NCBI GenBank assembly: GCA_964420035.1
Contig: CAYQQR010000071.1
Location: forward strand, 1 to 11,241
DNA: 11,241 bases
Reading direction: 5' to 3'
Origin: CAYQQR01 sp964420035
GTDB taxonomy: Bacteria > Bacteroidota > Bacteroidia > Bacteroidales > SM23-62
The notes beneath the pieces were generated by a model, which was not told the DNA's origin, made no database searches, and worked only from the letters and a program-made list of their open reading frames with translations. The position numbers were made by a program, and so were the translations under genes. Below are positions 5,044-11,241 of the stretch, in pieces. Numbering within the stretch: the first letter of the stretch is position 1; every line of letters begins with the position of its first letter.

Positions 5044-7059
5044 TCAATTCTTATTAAAAAGTACCTTCTGCATTGCATACATCTCATCCCGCAGGCGTGC
5101 TGCTTCTATAAAATCCAGCTCTGATGCGGCCTTTTCCATGGCCTCGCGGGTTTTGTCGATGGTTTTTTGAAGTTTATCCTTATCCATATACTGCAGGATC
5201 GGATCCGCAGCGGCATCGGCCTCTTCGGGTTCAAGGTAATACTCCGGCTTCTGCGCTGCTTCGGCTTTTTCGCCCATGATCGAACGAATGGCTTTCCGGA
5301 TCTGTTGGGGGGTAATATGATTTTCCTCGTTGTACCTCAACTGTTTTTCCCGCCGCCGGTTGGTCTCATCCATGGTCTTTTGCATCGACTCGGTGATTTC
5401 ATCGGCATACATGATCACCTTTCCATGCAGGTTCCTGGCTGCCCTGCCTGCCGTTTGGGTCAGCGATTTCTCCGATCGCAGGAAACCCTCCTTGTCGGCA
5501 TCCAGGATGGCCACCAAAGAGACCTCGGGAAGATCAAGTCCCTCTCTCAGCAGGTTGACCCCAACAAGTACGTCAAAATCACCTTTCCTCAATCCTTCCA
5601 TGATCTCGACCCGTTCCAGGGTGTCGATGTCTGAATGGATATAACGGCAATTAATCCCGGCACGGCTCAGGTAATTGGTCAACTCCTCGGCCATGCGTTT
5701 GGTTAATGTCGTGACCAGTACCCTTTCGCCCTTTTCGTTCCTCAAGCGGATCCCGGCGATCAGGTCATCGATCTGGTTCATGCTGGGCCTGACCTCGATT
5801 ACAGGGTCCAGCAGACCGGTGGGCCGGATCAATTGTTCCACCACTACCCCTTCGCTTTTGGCCAGCTCATGATCCCCGGGCGTGGCACTAACATAGACGG
5901 CCTGGTGGATCATGCTTTCAAATTCTTCGAATTTCAACGGCCGGTTGTCCAGGGCGGCAGGCAGCCGGAAACCATATTCCACGAGATTCTTCTTCCTGGA
6001 ATGGTCGCCCCCGTACATGGCCCGCACCTGGGGGAGGGTTACATGGCTCTCATCCACGACCATCAGGTAATCATCCGGAAAATAATCCAACAGACAGAAA
6101 GGACGCACGCCGGGTGCCCTGCCGTCAAAGTAGCGCGAGTAATTTTCGATCCCCGGGCAGGATCCCAGCTCCCGGATCATTTCCAGATCGAAATTGACAC
6201 GCTCCTCGATGCGCTTTGCTTCCAGGTGCCTTACCGTATCCCTGAAAAATTCGATCTGTTTGATAAGGTCATCCTGTATGTTCTCAATGGCGGATTTGAT
6301 CCTGCTTTTGGTCGTGACAAAGATGTTGGCCGGGAAGATCACTACCGATCCGGGTTTGTCAATGATGGTCCCGTTAACGGGATCAAAGGACTCGATCTCC
6401 TCGATCTCGTCGCCCCAGAAGATAAAACGGTAGGCATAATCACTGTAAGCCAGCCTGACATCCACCGTATCCCCCCGCACCCGGAAGGTCCCCATCCTGA
6501 ACTCTACCTCGTTCCGTGAATACAGGCTGTCCACCAGCCTTCTCAGAAATACATTCCGGCTGATGCCCTGCCCCTGCCGGATGCGGATGGTGTTGTTGTG
6601 AAAGTCCTCCGGATTGCCGATACCGTATAAACAGGAAACCGAAGAAACAACGATCACGTCTTTCCTTCCCGACAGCAACGAGGAAGTGGTACTCAGGCGC
6701 AGCTTTTCGATCTCTTCATTGATGGATAGGTCCTTTTCAATGTAGGTGTCAGTTACAGGAAGGTAGGCTTCGGGTTGATAATAGTCGTAGTAGGAAACAA
6801 AATACTCCACGGCATTGTCGGGGAAGAACTGTTTGAACTCACTATACAATTGGGCCGCCAGGGTTTTATTATGGGAAAGGACCAGGGTCGGTTTCTCCAC
6901 ATTCTGTATGACATTGGCTATGGTGAAAGTCTTGCCGGAACCTGTTACTCCCAGAAGGGTCTGGTAAGGATCGTTATTCAGTATCCCCTCGGTCAATTGC
7001 CGTATCGCTTCCGGCTGGTCCCCCGTGGGCCGGTATTCCGATACCAGTTTGAAATCCAT
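5044..7059 (-). CDS. uvrB: UvrABC excinuclease subunit B
   Basis: UvrB is the central damage-verification helicase of nucleotide excision repair. It is loaded by UvrA and recruits UvrC for the incisions. The 671-residue length is full size. Visible motifs are Walker A GVTGSGKT with Lys43, the tyrosine-rich damage-probing beta-hairpin starting SYYDYYQPEAY (Tyr90, 91, 93, 94), the Walker B VVDESH (Asp336-Glu337), the helicase motif QTAGRAARN, and a C-terminal UVR motif (about 640-667, with LDFIEAARLRDEM) for UvrC or UvrA contact. Its ATG lies 2 bp after the stop codon of the exported nuclease-like gene upstream, and a partial AGGAAG in that gene's last codons may serve as its ribosome site. The two are almost certainly cotranscribed and perhaps translationally coupled. 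No SOS box could be recognised. Confidence 0.98.
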   Translation of the reverse strand: MDFKLVSEYRPTGDQPEAIRQLTEGILNNDPYQTLLGVTGSGKTFTIANVIQNVEKPTLVLSHNKTLAAQLYSEFKQFFPDNAVEYFVSYYDYYQPEAYLPVTDTYIEKDLSINEEIEKLRLSTTSSLLSGRKDVIVVSSVSCLYGIGNPEDFHNNTIRIRQGQGISRNVFLRRLVDSLYSRNEVEFRMGTFRVRGDTVDVRLAYSDYAYRFIFWGDEIEEIESFDPVNGTIIDKPGSVVIFPANIFVTTKSRIKSAIENIQDDLIKQIEFFRDTVRHLEAKRIEERVNFDLEMIRELGSCPGIENYSRYFDGRAPGVRPFCLLDYFPDDYLMVVDESHVTLPQVRAMYGGDHSRKKNLVEYGFRLPAALDNRPLKFEEFESMIHQAVYVSATPGDHELAKSEGVVVEQLIRPTGLLDPVIEVRPSMNQIDDLIAGIRLRNEKGERVLVTTLTKRMAEELTNYLSRAGINCRYIHSDIDTLERVEIMEGLRKGDFDVLVGVNLLREGLDLPEVSLVAILDADKEGFLRSEKSLTQTAGRAARNLHGKVIMYADEITESMQKTMDETNRRREKQLRYNEENHITPQQIRKAIRSIMGEKAEAAQKPEYYLEPEEADAAADPILQYMDKDKLQKTIDKTREAMEKAASELDFIEAARLRDEMYAMQKVLFNKN

Positions 7060-7061
7060 TG

Positions 7062-8081
7062 CTACTTCCTGATTGTCACGTAAATAGGTAAATGATCGCT
7101 GATGCCGCCGTAGTATTCCGTTCCGCCATAAGTTCGGTTGGGTATGAGTTGCCCCGTTTCCTTAACCTTATACATCATAAAGTCCTCCTTCATGATATGC
7201 ACCCGGTCGGGTTTGGTATGATAGCCTTTGGTATCCGTGAGGAATGCCCTGGAAACAATGATCTGGTCGAGCATGTTCCATTCTCCCCGGTAATTGTATG
7301 TTCCTGTAGTGGTGGTGTTATGTTTGTCATAGACCAAATTATACAGCTCATGGGCATCGTAATTCTTGAGCTTGTTGTTGGCCAGCAACACATACATGAT
7401 GCTGCGGTTGGTGGGTTCGTCGTTGAAGTCGCCCATGATAAGGATCTTTGCTTCCGGATCAGCGGCAATAAGGAGATCGACCCGTTTTCTGAGTGTTACG
7501 GCTGCCCGGAGTCTTTTCCATTCCGACTCAACCCTTCCCCCGTAACGCGAGGGCCAGTGATTGACGAATATGTGCCAGGTTTCCTGGTCAACCTTGCCAC
7601 CGACATACAATATATCCCTGGTGGTATCCGTGCTGTCCCGGGTCAATTCAACGGGAATGGCTTCATGGTCCAGGACCGTGAAAGCCTCCGGCCGGTACAC
7701 AAGGGCCACATCGATTCCGCGCTCATCGGGCGATTCTTCGTGTATGATCTTGTAACCGGCAGTATTCAGGGATTCTTGTGCAATCAGGTCCCGGATCACA
7801 TAAACATTTTCTACCTCAGCCAATCCAATGATCTCAGGGAGTTCCTGCCGGCCGGTCGATCCAATTACTCTGGCAAGACCCTCCAGTTTCCGGTTATACC
7901 TGCGTTGGTTCCATTTTTTTTCAGACTTCGGGGTGAATTCATCATCATTCTTCAGGGGTTCGTCAATCAAATCGAAAAGGTTCTCGACATTGTAGAATAA
8001 AACATTCACCTCCCGGTCCTGTGCGAAAGTGATACTTACCAGGGAAACAAACAGGATGCTGAGCCAGAGTTTTTTTCTCAT
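7062..8081 (-). CDS. Exported endonuclease/exonuclease/phosphatase (EEP) family protein
   Basis: This is a 339-residue metal-dependent phosphodiesterase-fold protein, probably secreted or periplasmic: residues 1-20 form a signal peptide ending TFA before Gln21. Family motifs follow in order: YNVENLFD (Asn31), LAEVEN (Glu89, metal ligand), NHWPSRYGG, the IMGDFND core with Asp218 and Asn220, and the C-terminal ISDHLPIYV with Asp329-His330. All expected catalytic residues are present, so it is likely active. Relatives include DNases, sphingomyelinases and phosphoinositide phosphatases, and the substrate cannot be chosen from sequence alone. It is the first gene of a unit with uvrB, 2 bp downstream; since the product is exported, a direct role in excision repair is doubtful. 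Extracellular DNA degradation for nutrient recovery is one possibility. Confidence 0.88.
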   Translation of the reverse strand: MRKKLWLSILFVSLVSITFAQDREVNVLFYNVENLFDLIDEPLKNDDEFTPKSEKKWNQRRYNRKLEGLARVIGSTGRQELPEIIGLAEVENVYVIRDLIAQESLNTAGYKIIHEESPDERGIDVALVYRPEAFTVLDHEAIPVELTRDSTDTTRDILYVGGKVDQETWHIFVNHWPSRYGGRVESEWKRLRAAVTLRKRVDLLIAADPEAKILIMGDFNDEPTNRSIMYVLLANNKLKNYDAHELYNLVYDKHNTTTTGTYNYRGEWNMLDQIIVSRAFLTDTKGYHTKPDRVHIMKEDFMMYKVKETGQLIPNRTYGGTEYYGGISDHLPIYVTIRK

Positions 8082-8101
8082 GAGCTTGTAGTTTTGAATT
8101 G

Positions 8102-8109
8102 CAAAGTTA
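8102..8109 (-). promoter_or_regulatory. Probable -7 box of the EEP-uvrB unit
   Basis: On the minus strand this reads TAACTTTG, an exact TAnnTTTG match, ending 20 bp before the ATG of the nuclease-like gene. No TTG occurs at standard -33 spacing; one is present only 10 bp upstream. If real, it would drive both that gene and uvrB with a leader of about 15 nt. Confidence 0.45.
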
Positions 8110-8145
8110 AAGAATTATACAAGAGAACTCTTTCATAAAACAGGA

Positions 8146-8176
8146 TTGTCATTTTTCTGTTGTTCTTTTATTTTTA
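8146..8176 (+). promoter_or_regulatory. Candidate promoter of the cyclase-HD gene
   Basis: TTG (8146-8148) and TATTTTTA (8169-8176) are separated by 20 bp, the same spacing as the rpoD promoter. The -7 box differs from TAnnTTTG only in its last base. A start near 8181 would give a leader of about 30 nt. An exact box, TAGTTTTG, lies at 8089-8096 but has no -33 partner. No cyclic-nucleotide-receptor binding palindrome was seen. Confidence 0.35.
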
Positions 8177-8209
8177 ACTTGAACTTTCATAAATAAAACC
8201 ATTTGTACC

Positions 8210-9610
8210 ATGGCCGACAAGCAGGATGAATTACTTAAAAGGATCCAGAAACTGGTCAAACAGAACACCGAGCTGATAAGCGATAATGAAAAGCTGAAAA
8301 AGGAGAACAATGAGTTGTTCAACAAGCTGGAAAAACTTAAGGACAAGATCGAGGATATTAAAAAACAACCCACTGAAGGTGCAGTTCCTGCGGCTCCCAA
8401 GAAAAAATCCGAACGTTTCGACATGGTCACGGTACTTTTTGCTAACATCCATGGCCATTCCAAAATACGGGAGGGAATGGATTCGGAGGCCATCATGGAT
8501 GAGCTGGATTACATCCTGTTGCGTTTTGATGACATCCTGAAAAAGTATAATATCCATAAGATCAAGACCATCGGTGATTCCATTATGGCCGCCGGGGGGA
8601 TCCCCGAGAAGAACATTACCAACCCCATCCAGGTGGCCCAGGCAGCTCTGGATATGCTGGATTTCCTGAATAACTGGGGGAACGAAAAGAAAGGAGAGAA
8701 GATATGGGACATAAGGATGGGTATTCATACCGGACCGGTGAGTGCCCTGATCACCGGTAAGAAGAAAGTATCCTACGACATCAAAGGGGATACCGTGAAC
8801 ATTGCCAGCAGGATCGAGGCTTACGGGGAAGTGGGACGTGTTAATGTTTCGGTGTATAGCTATGAGTTGATAAAAGAATTTTTCAGCACTGAATATTTTG
8901 GCAAACTTCCCGTGAAATACAAGGGCAGCCTCGATATGTTTACGGTCAAGGGATTGAAGCCTGAATTTTCCAAGGACGGCAATCTGCTTGTACCGAACGA
9001 GATGTTCGATGTCAAATATAAGCTCATCCAGTTCACCGACCTGCAGGAGATCATCCTGGACAAGCTTGAGAAGGAATTACCGGACTACCTTTACTACCAC
9101 AACGTGAAGCATACCGTAGACGTAGTTACTGAGGTGGAACTGATCGGCTGGGCCGAAGGATGCAGCGACGAGGAGATACTGCTGCTCAAGACCGCCGGGT
9201 TGTTCCACGACGCCGGTCATACGGTTGGTTATGACAAGCATGAAGAATATGGCTGTGAACTGGCCGGAGAGTACCTGCCCGACTATGGCTATTCTAAAGA
9301 ACAGATCGACCGGATCTGTGACATCATCATGGCTACCCAACTGCCGCCCCAGCCCAGGGATAAACTGCAGCGCATTATCTGTGATGCCGACCTGGATTAC
9401 CTGGGCAGGAGCGACATGATACCGGTCTCCAACACCCTTTTTGAAGAACTGAAGGCCCAGGAAAAGATCGGGACCTTCAACGACTGGAACAAACTGCAGG
9501 TCAAGTTCCTCTCCGGCCACCAGTATTTCACCAAAACCGCCGAAACCCTGCGGGAAGTCAATAAACAGAAACAGATTGAACGGATTCGGGAGTTGATTAC
9601 TGAGGAATAG
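8210..9610 (+). CDS. Coiled-coil / class III nucleotidyl cyclase / HD phosphohydrolase fusion
   Basis: This is a 466-residue cytosolic signalling protein with no signal peptide or membrane segment. Residues 4-52 form a leucine zipper with Leu or Ile every seventh residue from 8 to 50. Residues about 68-255 are a class III adenylate/guanylate cyclase domain. Lys119 (IKTIGD) and Asp190 (SYDIKGD) match the adenine-selecting pair; Asn197 and Arg201 (TVNIASR) match the transition-state pair; the metal ligand Asp123 is present. The first metal-ligand position is Asn79 (LFANIHGHS) where Asp is expected, 44 residues before Asp123 as in active enzymes. Residues about 275-440 are an HD domain with YHNVKH (His297, His301), FHDAGH (His333, Asp334, His337) and CDADLDYLG (Asp392/Asp394). 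The family predicts cAMP synthesis; the HD domain could hydrolyse cAMP or another nucleotide. Function is unproven, and a regulatory, catalytically weak cyclase is equally possible. It converges on apgM, 26 bp away. Confidence 0.88.
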   Translation: MADKQDELLKRIQKLVKQNTELISDNEKLKKENNELFNKLEKLKDKIEDIKKQPTEGAVPAAPKKKSERFDMVTVLFANIHGHSKIREGMDSEAIMDELDYILLRFDDILKKYNIHKIKTIGDSIMAAGGIPEKNITNPIQVAQAALDMLDFLNNWGNEKKGEKIWDIRMGIHTGPVSALITGKKKVSYDIKGDTVNIASRIEAYGEVGRVNVSVYSYELIKEFFSTEYFGKLPVKYKGSLDMFTVKGLKPEFSKDGNLLVPNEMFDVKYKLIQFTDLQEIILDKLEKELPDYLYYHNVKHTVDVVTEVELIGWAEGCSDEEILLLKTAGLFHDAGHTVGYDKHEEYGCELAGEYLPDYGYSKEQIDRICDIIMATQLPPQPRDKLQRIICDADLDYLGRSDMIPVSNTLFEELKAQEKIGTFNDWNKLQVKFLSGHQYFTKTAETLREVNKQKQIERIRELITEE

Positions 9611-9622
9611 CCTGCCAGGTAG

Positions 9623-9638
9623 GAGTTCCTGAGTTCCT
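9623..9638. repeat. Two tandem GAGTTCCT units
   Basis: Two exact 8-bp copies (9623-9630 and 9631-9638) fill most of the 26-bp gap between the convergent cyclase-HD and apgM genes and overlap two bases of the apgM stop codon. The reverse complement, AGGAACTC, differs in one base from the AGGAACCC unit repeated at 4965-5004, so this looks like a small member of the same repeat family in the opposite orientation. Confidence 0.75.
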
Positions 9639-10854
9639 AAGCGCCATACTTCGCCAGCTTCCCGGCATGCGCCATAGCCAGGGGCATCAGCTCCCTGGCA
9701 TAAAAGGTTCCCAGTTCACCATAGCGGCAATGCACCTCGTCGAAGGCCTGCTTCTCCTTGCCTTTTCTCAGGTAGGGGGCATGCATCAGTACCGGCACCG
9801 GGTGCCAGCTGTGGGATTTCAACACGGGTGGCGTGGAATGGTCCCCGGTTACGATCAAAACATCAGGCATGTCGTCCATGATGGTTTTGATGGCCACATC
9901 CATTTCTTCAATCACTTTGACCTTGGCGTCCAGATCCCCGTCTTCACCGGTCTTGTCGGTGTATTTGAAATGACCGAATACAAAGTCATGGTCCTGTTTT
10001 ACCCGGACCACATCCTTGCATACATCCTCTGCAGATTTAGCCTCTGATTTCACTTCGATGCCCAGCAAACGGGAGATACCCCGGTACATGGGATATCCGG
10101 CCACTGCCGCGGGGTCGAGTTTGTATTTCTCACTGAACGTGGGCCAGTCGGGCAGCCTGGCAAAACCGCGGGTAAGCATGAAATTGGCTTTTTCTTCACC
10201 GGAGAGGATCTCGCGTACCTGGTCCAACAGGTTTTTGACTATCCCGGTGGTCGTGGAGCTGCCATACGGATCTCTGGCCGGGTCAAGGGGTTCCACGCCC
10301 AATTGCTGGGGATCGGTATCACCCACCTCATTAGTCAGGTTTTTCCCGCGCAGGACCAATAGTGCCCGGTGTTCCGATTCGGTTTGGAATAAAACCTCGC
10401 GATCAGCGGGCGGTTTGATCTGGTCGTTGACCCTTTGGATCAATTCTTTATTCTTTTCTGTCGGGATCCTTCCGGCCCGCCGGTCGGTAACCTTGCCGTC
10501 CTTATCGAGGGTACAGAAATTGAGCCGTGCAGCTACATCGTTCTTTTCAAGGGGAAATTCGACACCCAGGGCACTCAGCACCCCCCTGCCGATGGTATAG
10601 ATCAGGGGATCGTAACCGAAGAGTCCCAGGTGGCCCGGACCGCTTCCGGGGGTGATGGCCGGGGCGGCCGGATGGATGAGCCCCAGGGCGCTGTTCTCCG
10701 CCAGTGCATCCAGGTTGGGCGTTTTGGCGATCTCCAGGGCCGTACCTTTATCCCCGTTATCACAGTCTCCCAAACCGTCCATCACCAGCAGGACGATCTT
10801 TTTATCGTTTTTCTGGGTCAGTGAGCTGATAATATTTCCGTAATGATCTTCCAT
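9637..10854 (-). CDS. apgM: Cofactor-independent phosphoglycerate mutase, archaeal type (ApgM)
   Basis: ApgM interconverts 3- and 2-phosphoglycerate in glycolysis and gluconeogenesis without 2,3-bisphosphoglycerate, through a phosphoserine intermediate and two divalent metals. It belongs to the alkaline-phosphatase superfamily. The 405-residue protein shows the metal-binding VMDGLGD (Asp26), the phosphorylatable Ser71 in TPGSGPGHLGL, the family-typical GYPMYRGISRLLG and HFKYTDKTGEDGD stretches, and the C-terminal metal site TGDHSTP (Asp338, His339) with SHSWHP (His351). All expected residues are present. About 17 polar residues precede the core beta-strand, so a later start cannot be fully excluded, but no other in-frame ATG precedes the DGLGD motif except that of Met25 itself. 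It appears monocistronic, convergent with the cyclase-HD gene. The related phosphonopyruvate decarboxylase-like family is a less likely assignment. Confidence 0.94.
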   Translation of the reverse strand: MEDHYGNIISSLTQKNDKKIVLLVMDGLGDCDNGDKGTALEIAKTPNLDALAENSALGLIHPAAPAITPGSGPGHLGLFGYDPLIYTIGRGVLSALGVEFPLEKNDVAARLNFCTLDKDGKVTDRRAGRIPTEKNKELIQRVNDQIKPPADREVLFQTESEHRALLVLRGKNLTNEVGDTDPQQLGVEPLDPARDPYGSSTTTGIVKNLLDQVREILSGEEKANFMLTRGFARLPDWPTFSEKYKLDPAAVAGYPMYRGISRLLGIEVKSEAKSAEDVCKDVVRVKQDHDFVFGHFKYTDKTGEDGDLDAKVKVIEEMDVAIKTIMDDMPDVLIVTGDHSTPPVLKSHSWHPVPVLMHAPYLRKGKEKQAFDEVHCRYGELGTFYARELMPLAMAHAGKLAKYGA

Positions 10855-10889
10855 GATTATTTAAGTTTTATGAAGTTCTTGCAAGCGGC

Positions 10890-10897
10890 CAAAGTTA
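10890..10897 (-). promoter_or_regulatory. Probable -7 box of apgM
   Basis: On the minus strand this reads TAACTTTG, an exact TAnnTTTG match identical to the box before the nuclease-like gene, 35 bp before the apgM ATG. No TTG is present at the expected -33 distance, so the support comes from the -7 box and its position only. Confidence 0.4.
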
Positions 10898-10980
10898 TTA
10901 AATTCAGCTGGGATTTTGAATTATATGATAGGGAAATGCCGGTCCGCTATGCTGTATTTCCGTACCGAGTTCTCGGACTG

Positions 10981-11030
10981 TATTTCTGCTTCGCTGTGGT
11001 TCCGCCTTCGGCTGTTTTTCCGCTTCGCTG
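10981..11030. repeat. Three imperfect TTCCGCTTCGCTG-type units
   Basis: The units are TATTTCTGCTTCGCTG (10981-10996), TGGTTCCGCCTTCGGCTG (10997-11014) and TTTTTCCGCTTCGCTG (11015-11030). Each contains a small self-complementary core such as GCTTCGC or GCCTTCGGC. They are degenerate, not identical copies, and look like decayed intergenic repeats; no function is suggested by position. Confidence 0.5.
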
Positions 11031-11241
11031 TAGCTATGTTGCTCTTATGCTATTGGGCTCTTCAACGCTTTGGCATTAATGTTTATCATACCTCTGTGGT
11101 GCTCAATTTTCCTCTGTGCCATTCCGTGACCTTAATAATTGCGGATTGCGTCTGTCTGACAGTCAGGGAACCAATGAACTTCGAATCACCCCGGCCCAGG
11201 AACCTTCTCCGGGACAAGTAAGGACATCATCATCTGAGATC

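Larger units (their letters stand above)
10855..11241. other. Gene-free region upstream of apgM
   Basis: These 387 bp carry no coding sequence I can support; the open frames are short and low in complexity. It holds the likely apgM -7 box, a small hairpin CCGAG-TT-CTCGG (10965-10976), the TTCCGCTTCGCTG-type repeats at 10981-11030, and an 11-bp inverted repeat, CTGAC-A-GTCAG (11156-11166). A single AGGAACC at 11196-11202 resembles the 8-bp repeat unit found elsewhere. Beyond that I see nothing. Confidence 0.6.

Noticed and set aside
4773..5057. Small open frame through the rpoD-uvrB spacer, including ACRQAG and PGTQEPRNPG peptides
   Set aside because: The translation is simply the 20-bp palindrome and the 8-bp tandem array read as codons; such peptides are typical spurious predictions.
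5833..6519. 228-residue open frame on plus, antisense to uvrB
   Set aside because: It lies entirely within the unambiguous uvrB and has no recognisable motif.
7092..8000. 302-residue open frame on plus, antisense to the EEP-family gene
   Set aside because: The minus-strand gene has all family motifs in order; the antisense translation shows none and has no start signal.

Overview
The window reads as ordinary chromosomal DNA of a Bacteroidota bacterium, probably Bacteroidales-like. The supporting evidence is a short primary sigma factor without region 1.1, several upstream regions with a TAnnTTTG -7 box (the Bacteroidota promoter type), mostly absent Shine-Dalgarno sequences, signal peptides ending in FSQ or FAQ, and intergenic palindromes and 8-bp tandem repeats of a kind I recall from Bacteroidota genomes. 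The species cannot be named from the sequence.

Layout. Positions 94-1980 (minus) hold dapF followed by an exported S9-type serine hydrolase, 24 bp apart. Divergent from them, on plus, are a membrane-anchored HtrA/DegQ protease (2147-3586), a terminator, then rpoD (3715-4575) with a textbook Bacteroidota promoter, an unusually strong Shine-Dalgarno sequence and its own terminator. Positions 4576-5043 carry no gene but are packed with hairpins, a composite palindromic element and a 5 x 8 bp tandem array. Next, on minus, is a two-gene unit: an exported endonuclease/exonuclease/phosphatase-family protein (7062-8081) and uvrB (5044-7059), 2 bp apart. Divergent from it on plus is a 466-residue signalling protein (8210-9610) with a leucine-zipper coiled coil, a class III nucleotidyl cyclase domain and an HD phosphohydrolase domain. 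It converges on apgM (9637-10854, minus), an archaeal-type cofactor-independent phosphoglycerate mutase. The last 387 bp carry no recognisable gene.

Functions. Most of the genes are housekeeping: lysine/peptidoglycan precursor synthesis (dapF), envelope protein quality control (htrA), transcription initiation (rpoD), nucleotide excision repair (uvrB) and glycolysis (apgM). They do not form one pathway. The most unusual item is the cyclase-HD fusion. It keeps the adenine-selecting Lys/Asp pair and the transition-state Asn/Arg pair, but has Asn at the first metal-binding Asp position. Its HD domain carries a YHNxxH motif like that of class I cyclic-nucleotide phosphodiesterases. It could make and destroy a cyclic nucleotide in one chain, or use a degenerate cyclase as a nucleotide sensor controlling the HD domain. 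No mobile element with a transposase, CRISPR array, tRNA or rRNA was seen.
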